From assembly GCA_934635045.1 (NCBI GenBank), contig CAKTZA010000003.1, forward strand, positions 33,285-97,284: 64,000 bases of DNA. The letters are read 5' to 3'. The notes beneath the pieces were generated by a model. It was not told where the DNA came from. It did not search any database and saw nothing but the letters and a program-made list of their open reading frames with translations. Source of the DNA: an uncultured Kiritimatiellota bacterium. Lineage in GTDB: Bacteria; Verrucomicrobiota; Kiritimatiellia; RFP12; UBA1067. Numbering within the stretch: position 1 is the first letter of the stretch; every line of letters begins with the position of its first letter. Below are positions 52,501-60,661 of this stretch, one piece after another. The position numbers and the translations under genes were made by a program.

Positions 52501-54539
52501 TGTGGCTCTTCGCCATTGAGCCGCGCCGCGTCCCGGAAGACGATCCTTTTCGGCGGGCGCATCCCGAACTCTTCCGCCGCTTCTCGCCCTCTGCCAAGAG
52601 TTGGGTGATGTGTCCGTCCGAGCCGGACACGCGCCGTTATGTCGAGGAGTCGATGCGCGACATCTTCACGCGCGTGCCGAAGCTCGCCGGCCTTGTCAAC
52701 ATCTCGCACGGCGAACGCGACACGACGTGTCTCTCGGCGCTTCATCCGACGGGTGCCCGGCGCTACATGACGAGCGTGACGGAGCCCTGTCCGCGCTGCC
52801 GGGATGCCGCGCCCGCGCAATTGCACGCCGCCGTCTGCGCCGCGTTCGTCAGGGGCATGCGGGCGGGCAATCCGAAGGCCGAGATGTTCAGCTGGTATTA
52901 CCATCCGCAGCCGGCGCCGTGGCGCGCGCAGTGGGTGAAGGACGTGGCGCGGCAGCTGCCGGACGGCGTGACGTTTGTCTACAACTTCGAGTCCGGCGTC
53001 TGCCAGAAGCAGGTCGGGCGTCTGCGCGAAGGGGGCGACTACTGGCTGGCGAACGCCGGCCCGGCCGAGCCTTTCCGCGAAATCGCCGCCTCTGTCCGGG
53101 ACGGCGGCGGGCGTCTAGCCGCCAAGACGCAGACCGGCTGCGGCTTCGAGATCGCCACCGTGCCCTACCTGCCGGTGCCGGGGCTGCTCTGGCGAAAGTA
53201 CCGGGCCATGCGCGAGCTGGGCGTCGACTCCGTCATGCAGTGCTGGCTCGTCGGAAGCTATCCGGGCGTGCAGAACAAGGCGGCCGGCGAACTCGCGTTT
53301 GAGGACTTCACGGGCGACGAGCCGGCGTTCCTCCGTCGGCTGGCGGCGCCGACCTGGGGTGATCAGGCGGAGGCCGTGGCAAAGGTCTGGGAGGCCTTTT
53401 CGCGCGCGTATGCGTATTATCCGCTGTCGAACAACATGCAGTATTACGGCCCGTTCAATGAAAGCGTCGCGTGGCCGCTGTACCCCGATGTCGAGATGAA
53501 GCCGATCTGGGCCTCCTGGAAGCCACACTTCCCGGTCTCGGGAGACGTGATTGGCGATGCGCTCGACACGCATACGCTGGAGGAGGCCCTGCTTCTGATG
53601 GAGCGGATGTGCGATTTGCCGGACTTGCGCGGCCTGCGCGCCGAGACGGCCGAGCAAAGGCGTGAAATCGGCCTTCTGCGCGCCGTGCAGCTCCATTTCG
53701 AGAGCGGGCGCAACGTCTACGAGTTCTACTGGCAGCGCCGTCGCGCGCTCACGGCCAGCCGCCTTGACGGCGACGCGGCGGCGGCCGTTGCGGCCATCGA
53801 CCGCATGCGCGCGCTCGTGTCGGCGGAAAAGGCCGTCGCCGCCGAAATGCGTGTCCTGTCGTCCGCCGACGCGCGGCTGGGCTTTCACCCCGAAGCGGAA
53901 CGCTACAAGTATTATCCGGCGCTGTTTGACTGGCGGATTGAACGCCTGACGGAAGCGGAGCGTCGCCTGGACGAGATCCGGGCTGTCTGTGCGCGCGGCG
54001 AACCGTATCCGGAGTCGACGTTTGAGAAGACGGCGCCTGTCTGCCGCGTGAATGGACCGGAATTTGCCGACAAGGGGCTGTCCTGGCGTGTCACGGGAGA
54101 CGCGCGCGGGCTGACCGTGCAGGGGACTTGTTCGCCGGGTGTCGCGAACGATGCCGTGCATGTCGCGTTTCTCGACGTGTCAGGGACGACATTCGCCGAC
54201 TTCTACGACATTCGGCGGGACGGGCTGGCGCCGCTGTCGGCATTCAGGACTCCCGATGAGACGCGCGCCGTCTGCACGATCCGCCCGGAGGCGGACGGAG
54301 GCTGGTCGTTCACGTTGACGCTGGACTCATGGAAGTGGAATCGGGACCGCGCGAGGCGTCCGGCATGGATTTACGTGCGCCGCCCGGCGACGGGCGCTGC
54401 GTGGCCGAAGGCTCCGCAAGACGGCGTGCCGCGCCACGAGCGCCTGAACCAGGACGTCGCCGGCGATGAGTTCGGGCGTCTCCTCTACGCCCCCGCCAGT
54501 CTTTCGTCCAAAACCGCATCGGTCATGCATAATCTATAG
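49533..54539 (+). CDS. Giant secreted DUF4838 + GH20-like two-barrel enzyme
   Basis: The 1668-residue protein has a signal peptide (about 1-26). Residues about 30-175 resemble the N-terminal beta domain of alpha-glucuronidases; about 190-560 is a DUF4838-type barrel with KYAKEHPEYYSLFDDG and TMLCLSNPDVLEIV. A proline-rich linker (about 786-795) leads to a second GH20-like part: a beta domain ending RRAIYHFEDRV, then RKPWLRHRFSRGFFAP (about 900) and a barrel with GLWLFAIEPR and NISHGERDTTC. Residues about 1510-1645 look like a CBM9 sandwich. Two catalytic barrels in one chain suggest sequential attack on one glycan. I cannot identify a canonical Asp-Glu pair in the second barrel. It is probably co-transcribed with the upstream surface protein. 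Confidence 0.75.
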   Translation: MRHSGKMVLLFVGLALLGDGLGQPVEGRAMPLKGVTVVAPDAYWQKPTRQPPFCSSMDAVLLKMLQMNENWGLAAAVDLTNALTKVTGAPVALVRESAAHAFRGPVLHLGETQAAKDAGLASADMKKAEWRIACDGLRAFICSSTGMGVAYGVTDFLSRYAGYRFLTIDGDDPFEVRPDAAVPVCDFRRHHAIYARHFSSFDRNHPKTSLAYLPAYLRRLGLQLSPEVEPQVRPSVACGGYCHTWLRYCPPEKYAKEHPEYYSLFDDGTRHTSAPTMLCLSNPDVLEIVTSRMLACIAEDRAKYGKEAPTLYDFSQPDCCDFICRCADCRARAERHGGDMGLQLTFVNALARRVREKHPDVTIRIFAYVSTEKIPVGIRPEPNVMIWLCDLYSRSDHQLPLTHPFNRERHDLVRDWKAIAPSFELWDYMLTEDDFPQVSVDALAADARYFHALGIDRIYHESQMGGQAFWELEYYVLSRMYLDPTADLERTIDEYCAVYGRGAAEMRRAIDYLRKVIAENPPKSVDSWHRRGLPWRTIDVMEGFRRSVRLAYAAEDRPKMRARIALALQTVDQELYRLGGGRTPEGQARLREEFLACAAAVRDGGFYHPSERQEAYRKTVRKFQQANLRFARLPKALEGVPSSDLKCFDTTNTGIWSREQRRVADPDSECGKALRVVPDAGEASIGWVLARDADTKRADRLPLALERSETYRWYRLGVSRVGRSSDVYVPVHVGFRLDGQYVECDGLAEDPNWYEYWISVKWNGDARAAELSKGLFIDRLLLRRVPAPSPPPPPAKKDWGFMKDLATPPERAPRERFALVDRYGCGEALRSAREDLADFLGGTRELVLARGPVDGRESYRVDVTPARVTLTAEDDEGLRRAIYHFEDRVQAGDLASVMRKPWLRHRFSRGFFAPTKRPPLYTDELTDDVDYYPDAYLNRLAHEGVNAIWITVMLRDLAETSFTARAPDAERRLAKLARTAEKLSRYGIGLWLFAIEPRRVPEDDPFRRAHPELFRRFSPSAKSWVMCPSEPDTRRYVEESMRDIFTRVPKLAGLVNISHGERDTTCLSALHPTGARRYMTSVTEPCPRCRDAAPAQLHAAVCAAFVRGMRAGNPKAEMFSWYYHPQPAPWRAQWVKDVARQLPDGVTFVYNFESGVCQKQVGRLREGGDYWLANAGPAEPFREIAASVRDGGGRLAAKTQTGCGFEIATVPYLPVPGLLWRKYRAMRELGVDSVMQCWLVGSYPGVQNKAAGELAFEDFTGDEPAFLRRLAAPTWGDQAEAVAKVWEAFSRAYAYYPLSNNMQYYGPFNESVAWPLYPDVEMKPIWASWKPHFPVSGDVIGDALDTHTLEEALLLMERMCDLPDLRGLRAETAEQRREIGLLRAVQLHFESGRNVYEFYWQRRRALTASRLDGDAAAAVAAIDRMRALVSAEKAVAAEMRVLSSADARLGFHPEAERYKYYPALFDWRIERLTEAERRLDEIRAVCARGEPYPESTFEKTAPVCRVNGPEFADKGLSWRVTGDARGLTVQGTCSPGVANDAVHVAFLDVSGTTFADFYDIRRDGLAPLSAFRTPDETRAVCTIRPEADGGWSFTLTLDSWKWNRDRARRPAWIYVRRPATGAAWPKAPQDGVPRHERLNQDVAGDEFGRLLYAPASLSSKTASVMHNL

Positions 54540-54604
54540 TCTGTCATAGCGGTTGATACTATCCTAAAAATCGCAGTTGAAATTCATCCGAATCTTTATA
54601 AGCG

Positions 54605-54768
54605 CACACGGAGGCACGGAGACACGGAGTTTCTTCAAGATATCGCACTTCGTGGCGTAATATACACTTTCATCCGTTGGGTGAACAGACAGACGCCAGA
54701 CGGGGTAGTTGCTCAAATCTACTTGAAATCCGCTCATTTCTCCGTGGCTCCGTGTCTCCGTGTGAGAT
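54605..54768. repeat. Octamer inverted-repeat element (ACGGAG type), copy 2
   Basis: ACGGAG occurs three times with period eight (54608-54629) and CTCCGT three times with period eight (54740-54761), again with an ACAC start and a GTGTGAGA end. The interior (about 110 bases) is unrelated to copy 1 and has no coding potential that I can support. Confidence 0.85.
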
Positions 54769-54889
54769 ATTCAGTTTCCAACTGTTTTTTTTAAAAATTA
54801 TACGATTTTCATGCGCATTTCGTCAACCGTTCGGCGTTTTGGCGCGATTTCGTTCGGCGTTTTGGCTGAATAGGAGATTTTCGTTGAAT
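54769..54889. other. AT-rich intergenic stretch
   Basis: This segment between the repeat element and the second promoter module is clearly richer in A and T than the coding regions, includes runs of T (54783-54790) and two TCGTTCGGCGTTTTGGC-like repeats (near 54831-54840 and 54851-54865). I see no gene in it. Confidence 0.6.
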
Positions 54890-54945
54890 CCCTCATGTGA
54901 GGGAATTGCGGAGGCGTGAGGTCGTGTGATATACTTGTTGCATCA
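54890..54945 (+). promoter_or_regulatory. 56-bp promoter module, copy 2
   Basis: The module has the same CCCTCATGTGAGGG palindrome, TTGCGG (54906-54911), 18-base spacer and TATACT (54930-54935) as copy 1. Predicted transcription starts near 54942, after an in-frame ATG at 54926, so the gene must start further down at 54989. Confidence 0.85.
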
Positions 54946-54988
54946 TGTCAGTAACGCAACGCTTGACGCACAAGAGGAGTTCGGTTCG

Positions 54989-57900
54989 ATGATGACGACG
55001 CTTTTGCTGGCGGCCCTGCCGCTCGTGCCGTGGCCGCAGGAGGTTTCCATGTCGGAGGGGGCTCGCCCCGTGAGCGACGCCGCGATCGCGCGTGCCGTCG
55101 CGTCCTACGAGGCCGCCGCGGCGGTTCCGGCGGAAGGGTACCACCTGACGGTCGGCGATTCGGGCGTCCGCATCCGGGCGTCGTCGCCGGCGGGCGCGTT
55201 CTACGCGGGCGAGACCCTGCGCCAGCTGCGCGGGGCGGACGGCCGCGTGCCGCACGTCGCAATCTCCGACGCGCCGAGGTTCCCGTGGCGCGGCGTGATG
55301 CTCGACGAGGCGCGGCACTTCCTCGGCAAGGAGGCCGTGCTGCGCCTCCTGGAGACGATGGCGTCGTTCAAGCTCAACGTCCTGCACTGGCACCTGACGG
55401 ACGACCAGGGCTGGCGGCTGCCCGTGCCGGGCTACCCTGAGCTCACGCGCACCGTCCGCCTCGTCGAGAACCGCACGAACTTCCGCGACCTCGGCACGGG
55501 CGTCGTGCCGCCCGCCGCCTACACGCGCGAGGACATCCGTGAGATCGTCCGCCGCGCGGAGGAGCTGCACGTCCGCATCGTCCCGGAGGTCGACCTGCCG
55601 GGCCACGCGGCGGCCGTCCTCTCGGTCGAGCACCGGCTCGGCTGCTTTCCGACGCAGGAGTTCGCGGGCGGCGGCCCGGCGGACAAGGTGCGCAACGTCC
55701 TCTGCCCCGGCCGCGACGACGTCCTCAGGTTCTGCGAGGACGTGCTGGACGCGGTCTGCGACCTCTTCCCCGGCCCCGTCGTCCACGTGGGCGGCGACGA
55801 GTGCGACCGCGCGAACTGGAAACGCTGCGCGAAGTGCCAGGCGCGGATGCGCGAACACGGCCTCAAGGACGTCGCCGAGCTCCAGTCGTGGTTCACGGGC
55901 CGCCTCTGCCAGTATCTCGCCCAAAAGGGGCGGCGGCTTCTCGGCTGGGACGAGATCGCGGAGGGCGGGCTGCCCGCCTCGGCGATGGTCATGAGCTGGC
56001 GCGGCACCTCGACGGGAGTCCGCGCCGCGAAGGGCGGGCACGACGTCGTGATGACGCCGAACGAGTACTGCTACTTCGACTACGAACAGTGCCTCGCGGA
56101 CGACCCCATGCCGTATCCTTTCAACTGGACGGTGCCGCTGCCGCTCGCGAAGGTCTACTCCTTCGACCCGCTGCGCGGCATCCCCGCCGAACAGGCAAGC
56201 CACGTCCTCGGTGCGCAGGGCAACTGCTGGACGGAGATGACGTGCACGCCCGCCGAGCTGGAGTGGAAGCTCTGGCCGCGCGCGGCGGCCCTCGCGGAAG
56301 TCCTCTGGTCGTATTCGGGGACGCGCGACTTCGCCGGCTTCTCCCGCCGCATGGAGGCTCGGAACGCGGCCCTGCGTGCGCAGGGCGTCAACGCCGCGCC
56401 GGTCGCGCTGTCGGCGAGGCCGCTTCCGCGCGGCACGCTGACGCGGACGGTCGACCGCCTCGACTACGCCTGCGGCGCGACGCGGGCCCGCGTCGCGATC
56501 GAAGGCGGCGACCTCGTCTTCACGGAGAACGGGAAGAGGGTCCGCGACTTCAGGAAGGACGGCCGCTTCGTCGAGCTGGACGTGATTGAGCATGCGCCGG
56601 GCGCGTACTTCGTGACGGCGCGGCGCGAGGCGAACGAGATTGTCGCGACGTTCCGGCTTGAGGGCGAAAGGGCCCTCGCGAAGGAGCGATGGGACTGCGC
56701 GGGGCCGGACAGGAGGCCGCTGGACGTCCAGGCCCTCGTCGATGCGGCAGCGGCGAAGGGCGGCGGCGAGGCGCTCGTCCCGGCGGGGCAGTGGCTGGTG
56801 AAGCCGTTCGAGTTGAAGAGCAACGTCACGCTGCGGCTCGACGACAAGGCCGAGATCCATGCGAGCGAGGATCCGGCGGACTACTCCGACAGGCCGGGGC
56901 GGCGGTGCTTTGTCTACGCGGAGGGCGCGACGAACGTCGCGGTCGTCGGGCGGGGGCTCATCGACGGGCATGGCTACCGCTTCCGCCAGCTGACCGCGCT
57001 GCCGGGCGAGAGCCAGCCGCAGGCCCTGCCGGTGCTGATGCGGTTTTCGCGCTGCCGGGGCGTGCGGCTGGAGGGCTTCACGCTCGTCAACGGCGGGGCG
57101 TGGAGCTGCCACCTCCGGAACTGCGACGGCGTCCGCGTGCGGGGCCTCAGGATCCTCAGCCACGTCAACAACACGAACGACGGCATCGACATCGAGTCCA
57201 GCAACGTGACCGTCGAAGACTGCGACATTGACACGGGGGACGACGCGCTGTGCTTCAAGACGGAGAGCGACCCGTCGTTCCCGGTCACGAACGTCGTCGT
57301 GCGGAACTGCCGTCTCGCGAGCTGCTGCAACGCGGTCAAGTTCGGCACGGGCACCTACGGCGCGATGCGCGGCATCCGCGTCGAAAGCTGCCGGCTGGCG
57401 CGCGCGCGGGGATGCTACGGGTTCGAGTGGCACCGGCTCAACCCCGGCGTCACGAACCGCGTCTCGGGCATCGCGGGCGTCGCCGTGGAGGTCGTGGACG
57501 GCGGGACGCTGGAGGACGTCGCCCTGCGCGACCTCACGGTGGAGGGCTACGGCACGCCGATCTTCGTGCGCGTGCAGCGGCGGCACGACCCGCCGCCCGG
57601 ACGCGAGACGTACCTGCGGAACGTCCTCTTCGAGAACGTGACGGGCGTCGCGGACGGACGGATCGCCTCGTCGGTGACGGGCGTGCCGGGACGCCGGCCG
57701 AGCGGCATCACCTTCCGCAACGTCGACCTGACGCTGCCGGGCGGCGGGACGGAGGAGGACGCGCGGCGTCCCGTCCCGGAGCTGGAGACGGCCTACCCGG
57801 ACGCGCACATGTTCGGGCACAAGGCGCTGCCGGCCTACGGGCTCTACGTCCGCCATGCGGACGGCGTGATGCTCGACAACGTGCGCCTGCGCCTCGCCGC

Positions 57901-59209
57901 GCCGGATGCGCGCCCGCGCCTCGTCCTGGACGACGTGACGGGCTTTTCCGAGCGCGGGGGCGAATCCGGGCCAGCCGCCGCGTCCGCCGCCGCTGCTGCC
58001 GGGCCCGCCCCATTCCCCGAGTTCGCCGCGCCGCGCGCCGTCACGCGGGGACCGCACGACCACTTCCTCGCGAACTACTTCGGCATCAACGCCTGGAGCC
58101 CCGACAACCGCCATCTGCTCGTCCTCGAGACCGACATCCGGGACAGGCTGCCCGACGGCGCGCCCTGCACGATCGGCCTCGTGGACACGGCGGACGGCAA
58201 CCGCTTCATCCCCGTGACGACGACGCGCTGCTGGAACTTCCAGGAGGCGGCGATGGCGCACTGGCTGCCGTGCGAGAAGGACACGTTCGTCTTCAACGAC
58301 CTGCGCGACGGGAGGTTCTGCGCGGTCGTGATGAACTGGCGGACGAAGGCCGAGCGCGTCATCCCCGGCTTCCCCGTGAGCGCGGTGAGCGAGGACGGCA
58401 CGTGGGCGCTCTCGATCAACTACGCGCGGCTCTACCTGACGCGCCCCGACTACGGCTATGCGGGGGGCGGGCAGGACGCGCGCGCGGGCACGGTCTTCCC
58501 GGAGGACGACGGCCTCTGGCGCGTCGACCTGAAGACGGGCGAGGCGCGGCTGCTCGTCTCGACGGCGGCTGTGCAGTGGATGGTGCCGAAGGTCGCGTGG
58601 GACGGCTTGAGCTACCTCTGCCACACGGTTATCTCGAAGGACGGGCGGCGCGTCTTCTTCCTGTCGCGCTCCGTCGACCAGTCGATGGCCGGCGTGAAGA
58701 GCTTCCAGGGCGTGAACTGGCACACGACCGCCTTCACCTGCCGCGCCGACGGCACGGAGATCCGCCGCTGCTTCCCGGACGGCTGGGGCGCGTCGCACTT
58801 CAACTGGAAGCCGAACCTCTCCGAACGCGATGCGCGGACGATGGTCGTCACCTGCAAGTGGCTCGACAGGATCTACACGCACGTCGAGTTCACGGTCGGC
58901 GAGGAGAACTACCCCCGCCAGGTCGGCGGACGGGCGATGGACTTCGACGGGCACTGCATCTACTCGCCGGACGGGCGGTTCGTCTCGGGCGATGGCTACT
59001 GGGACGGGGACTTCATGCGCCACTGGAAGATGGTGCGCCTCGCCGACGGCGCGGTGCGGGACGTCGGCGCGTTCTTCGTGCCAGAGCCCTACCGCGACGT
59101 CTACTGTCGCTGCGACCTCCATCCGCGCTGGCGCCCCGACGGTCGGCAGGTCGGCTTCAACTCCGTCCACGAGGGCTCGCGCCAGGTCTACATCATGGAC
59201 GTGAAGTAG
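54989..59209 (+). CDS. Three-module enzyme: GH20 hexosaminidase, GH28-like, PL22-like propeller
   Basis: The start is ATG 54989 (AAGAGGAG upstream; the -10 box lies after an earlier ATG). A short signal peptide (MMTTLLLAALPLVPWP) is possible. Residues about 20-90 are the GH20 beta domain and about 90-430 the catalytic barrel: RFPWRGVMLDEARHFLG, NVLHWHLTDDQGWRLP and the catalytic Asp-Glu in VHVGGDEC (about 266-273). Residues about 578-985 are a GH28-like beta-helix with NTNDGIDIE and DTGDDALCF; the usual G-H-G catalytic His is not apparent. Residues about 1005-1406 form a TolB/oligogalacturonate-lyase-like propeller (GINAWSPDNRHLLVLE, IYSPDGRFVSGDGYW, VGFNSVHEGSRQVYIMD). Together they could process amino-sugar and uronate-containing glycans. 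The size (1406 residues) and module set are exceptional. Confidence 0.82.
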   Translation: MMTTLLLAALPLVPWPQEVSMSEGARPVSDAAIARAVASYEAAAAVPAEGYHLTVGDSGVRIRASSPAGAFYAGETLRQLRGADGRVPHVAISDAPRFPWRGVMLDEARHFLGKEAVLRLLETMASFKLNVLHWHLTDDQGWRLPVPGYPELTRTVRLVENRTNFRDLGTGVVPPAAYTREDIREIVRRAEELHVRIVPEVDLPGHAAAVLSVEHRLGCFPTQEFAGGGPADKVRNVLCPGRDDVLRFCEDVLDAVCDLFPGPVVHVGGDECDRANWKRCAKCQARMREHGLKDVAELQSWFTGRLCQYLAQKGRRLLGWDEIAEGGLPASAMVMSWRGTSTGVRAAKGGHDVVMTPNEYCYFDYEQCLADDPMPYPFNWTVPLPLAKVYSFDPLRGIPAEQASHVLGAQGNCWTEMTCTPAELEWKLWPRAAALAEVLWSYSGTRDFAGFSRRMEARNAALRAQGVNAAPVALSARPLPRGTLTRTVDRLDYACGATRARVAIEGGDLVFTENGKRVRDFRKDGRFVELDVIEHAPGAYFVTARREANEIVATFRLEGERALAKERWDCAGPDRRPLDVQALVDAAAAKGGGEALVPAGQWLVKPFELKSNVTLRLDDKAEIHASEDPADYSDRPGRRCFVYAEGATNVAVVGRGLIDGHGYRFRQLTALPGESQPQALPVLMRFSRCRGVRLEGFTLVNGGAWSCHLRNCDGVRVRGLRILSHVNNTNDGIDIESSNVTVEDCDIDTGDDALCFKTESDPSFPVTNVVVRNCRLASCCNAVKFGTGTYGAMRGIRVESCRLARARGCYGFEWHRLNPGVTNRVSGIAGVAVEVVDGGTLEDVALRDLTVEGYGTPIFVRVQRRHDPPPGRETYLRNVLFENVTGVADGRIASSVTGVPGRRPSGITFRNVDLTLPGGGTEEDARRPVPELETAYPDAHMFGHKALPAYGLYVRHADGVMLDNVRLRLAAPDARPRLVLDDVTGFSERGGESGPAAASAAAAAGPAPFPEFAAPRAVTRGPHDHFLANYFGINAWSPDNRHLLVLETDIRDRLPDGAPCTIGLVDTADGNRFIPVTTTRCWNFQEAAMAHWLPCEKDTFVFNDLRDGRFCAVVMNWRTKAERVIPGFPVSAVSEDGTWALSINYARLYLTRPDYGYAGGGQDARAGTVFPEDDGLWRVDLKTGEARLLVSTAAVQWMVPKVAWDGLSYLCHTVISKDGRRVFFLSRSVDQSMAGVKSFQGVNWHTTAFTCRADGTEIRRCFPDGWGASHFNWKPNLSERDARTMVVTCKWLDRIYTHVEFTVGEENYPRQVGGRAMDFDGHCIYSPDGRFVSGDGYWDGDFMRHWKMVRLADGAVRDVGAFFVPEPYRDVYCRCDLHPRWRPDGRQVGFNSVHEGSRQVYIMDVK

Positions 59210-59230
59210 GGCGTTCGCCGCCGCGTGTGC

Positions 59231-59361
59231 GCATCTTGGCCCATCGGCCCGTCGGTCGCGCGTCCAAGCCTATTTTCGCGCAGAGTCGCGAGCGGCGACG
59301 CGAGTCGCCTGTGGCCCGGAGCGACGGTTCGGGCGACTGTCGGGCCGACGGGCCAAGATGC
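59231..59361. repeat. Octamer inverted-repeat element (GGCCCRTC type)
   Basis: The left end reads GCATCTTGGCCCATC then GGCCCGTCGG (59231-59255). The reverse complement of the right end (about 59337-59361) reads GCATCTTGGCCCGTC then GGCCCGACAG. The interior is rich in CGCGAGCGGCGACGCGA-type palindromes. No gene lies in it. It separates the giant enzyme gene from the rpsB promoter. Confidence 0.8.
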
Positions 59362-59405
59362 GAACGCGCCTGTCGCGCAGGCGACTTGAGAATCGGGTGA
59401 CCCAC

Positions 59406-59435
59406 TTGCGCGGCAACGGGCGTTTTTGATATACT
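59406..59435 (+). promoter_or_regulatory. Promoter of rpsB-tsf
   Basis: TTGCGC (59406-59411) and TATACT (59430-59435) are 18 bases apart. The predicted leader is about 104 bases, long enough for regulation. Confidence 0.75.
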
Positions 59436-59446
59436 ATACGCCAATT

Positions 59447-59461
59447 CGCCCACGGTGGGCG
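59447..59461 (+). promoter_or_regulatory. Hairpin in the rpsB leader
   Basis: CGCCC-ACGGT-GGGCG forms a small hairpin five to ten bases after the predicted transcription start. Ribosomal protein S2 often controls its own mRNA through leader structures; whether this hairpin takes part is not known. Confidence 0.35.
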
Positions 59462-59545
59462 GGTTGAAGCGAATGAACCGAGGTCTCCATCCCACGGTCA
59501 AAGCGGATTGAACAACACACTTTAAGTTCGAAAGGAAACAAAAAA

Positions 59546-60586
59546 ATGGATATGCCGACCTCCGCCCTCACGGGCGTCACCCTCAAAGACATGTTTGACG
59601 CGGGCCTCCACTTCGGTCACCAGACGAAGCGGTGGAATCCGAAGATGAAAGGCTACATCTTCGACAAGCGCAACGGGATTCACATCATCGACCTCCAGCA
59701 GTCCGTCGAGCTTCTCGACGAGGCTGCCCAGTTCGTGAAGGACGTCATCCTCGCCGGCAAGAAGATCCTCTTCGTCGCGACGAAGAAGCAGGTCGCCGAG
59801 ATGGTCAAGGAGGCCGCCGCGAGCGCCGAGCAGTTCTACGTGACCGAGCGCTGGCTCGGCGGCACGCTCACGAACGCGAAGACCCTCCGCTCGAGCGTCA
59901 AGCGCATGCGTCAGCTGCAGGCCACGGCGAAGGCGAACGGCGGCGTGCTGTCCGAGCACAAGCAGGAGAACTCGATGCTCCGCCGCGAGCTCACGAAGCT
60001 TGAGACGAACCTGACGGGCGTGGCCGAGATGGCCGAGCAGCCCGGCGCCGTCTTCATCGTCGACTGCGTCAAGGAGGCGAACGCCGTCCGCGAGGCCGTC
60101 CGCCTGCACATCCCGGTCGTCGCGATCGTCGACACGAACGCCGACCCGGAGCCGATCGACTACGTCATCCCCGGCAACGACGACTCCGTGCGCGGCGTCG
60201 AGATCATTCTCAACGGCATCGTGAAGGTGATCAAGGACGCGAACACCGAGTACGGCGCGAAGGCCGCCGAGGCGAACGCGAAGCGCGAGGCCGAGCGCCG
60301 CGACCGCGAGGCGTCCGAGCGCGCCGCGCGTGCCGAGCGCAAGGCGAAGATCACGGCATCGCATCCGGGCTCCGGCGCGAAGCGTCCGGCCGCGAAGAAG
60401 GGCGTCGTCGCCGCAAACGTGAAGGCCGCCGCACGCGCCGCGAAGGAGGCCGCCGAGATCAAGGCGAAGGCCGACCTCGCCGCGAAGCGCCAGGCCAAGG
60501 TCGCCGAGGCCCAGGCCGCCGTCGAGGCCGCCGCCGCGCCGGCTGCGGCTCCGGCGCCAGCCGCCGAAGCCCCGGCCCAGGCCTAA
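59546..60586 (+). CDS. rpsB: 30S ribosomal protein S2
   Basis: The 346-residue protein has the S2 signatures LKDMFDAGLHFGHQTKRWNPKMKGYIF, ERWLGGTLTN and PVVAIVDTNADPEPIDYVIPGNDDS. It binds the 30S head and platform side. The conserved part ends near residue 235; the last 110 residues are an Ala/Lys/Glu/Pro-rich tail of low complexity, longer than in Escherichia coli S2 (241). GAAAGGAAAC precedes the ATG. The tsf gene follows, as in most bacteria. Confidence 0.97.
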   Translation: MDMPTSALTGVTLKDMFDAGLHFGHQTKRWNPKMKGYIFDKRNGIHIIDLQQSVELLDEAAQFVKDVILAGKKILFVATKKQVAEMVKEAAASAEQFYVTERWLGGTLTNAKTLRSSVKRMRQLQATAKANGGVLSEHKQENSMLRRELTKLETNLTGVAEMAEQPGAVFIVDCVKEANAVREAVRLHIPVVAIVDTNADPEPIDYVIPGNDDSVRGVEIILNGIVKVIKDANTEYGAKAAEANAKREAERRDREASERAARAERKAKITASHPGSGAKRPAAKKGVVAANVKAAARAAKEAAEIKAKADLAAKRQAKVAEAQAAVEAAAAPAAAPAPAAEAPAQA

Positions 60587-60596
60587 GCCCGAACAC

Positions 60597-60626
60597 GAGG
60601 CTCGGCCGCCACGGTGGCCGGGCCTC
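60597..60626 (+). terminator. Strong hairpin between rpsB and tsf
   Basis: GAGGC and GCCTC close a longer CGGCC/GGCCG-containing hairpin. No T run follows (AACCCCAC), so it is more likely an attenuator, RNA-processing or stability element than a full terminator. Confidence 0.5.
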
Positions 60627-60661
60627 AACCCCACAACACAAACACTAAAACTTTTCAGACA

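Noticed and set aside
54926..54928. ATG as start of the triple enzyme
   Set aside because: It lies upstream of the -10 box of the promoter module, and the first 21 codons it would add are encoded by the module itself.
54893..59170. A 1425-codon open frame on the - strand
   Set aside because: It lies wholly over the GH20-GH28-propeller gene, is made mostly of Arg, Asp, Val, Ala and Leu with no domain motif, and is the usual antisense shadow of GC-rich codons. Similar long - strand frames over the genes at 2866-10808 and 32750-36850 were rejected for the same reason.
60597..60626. Full transcription terminator between rpsB and tsf
   Set aside because: The hairpin lacks a T run, and tsf has no promoter of its own that I can see, so read-through into tsf is expected.
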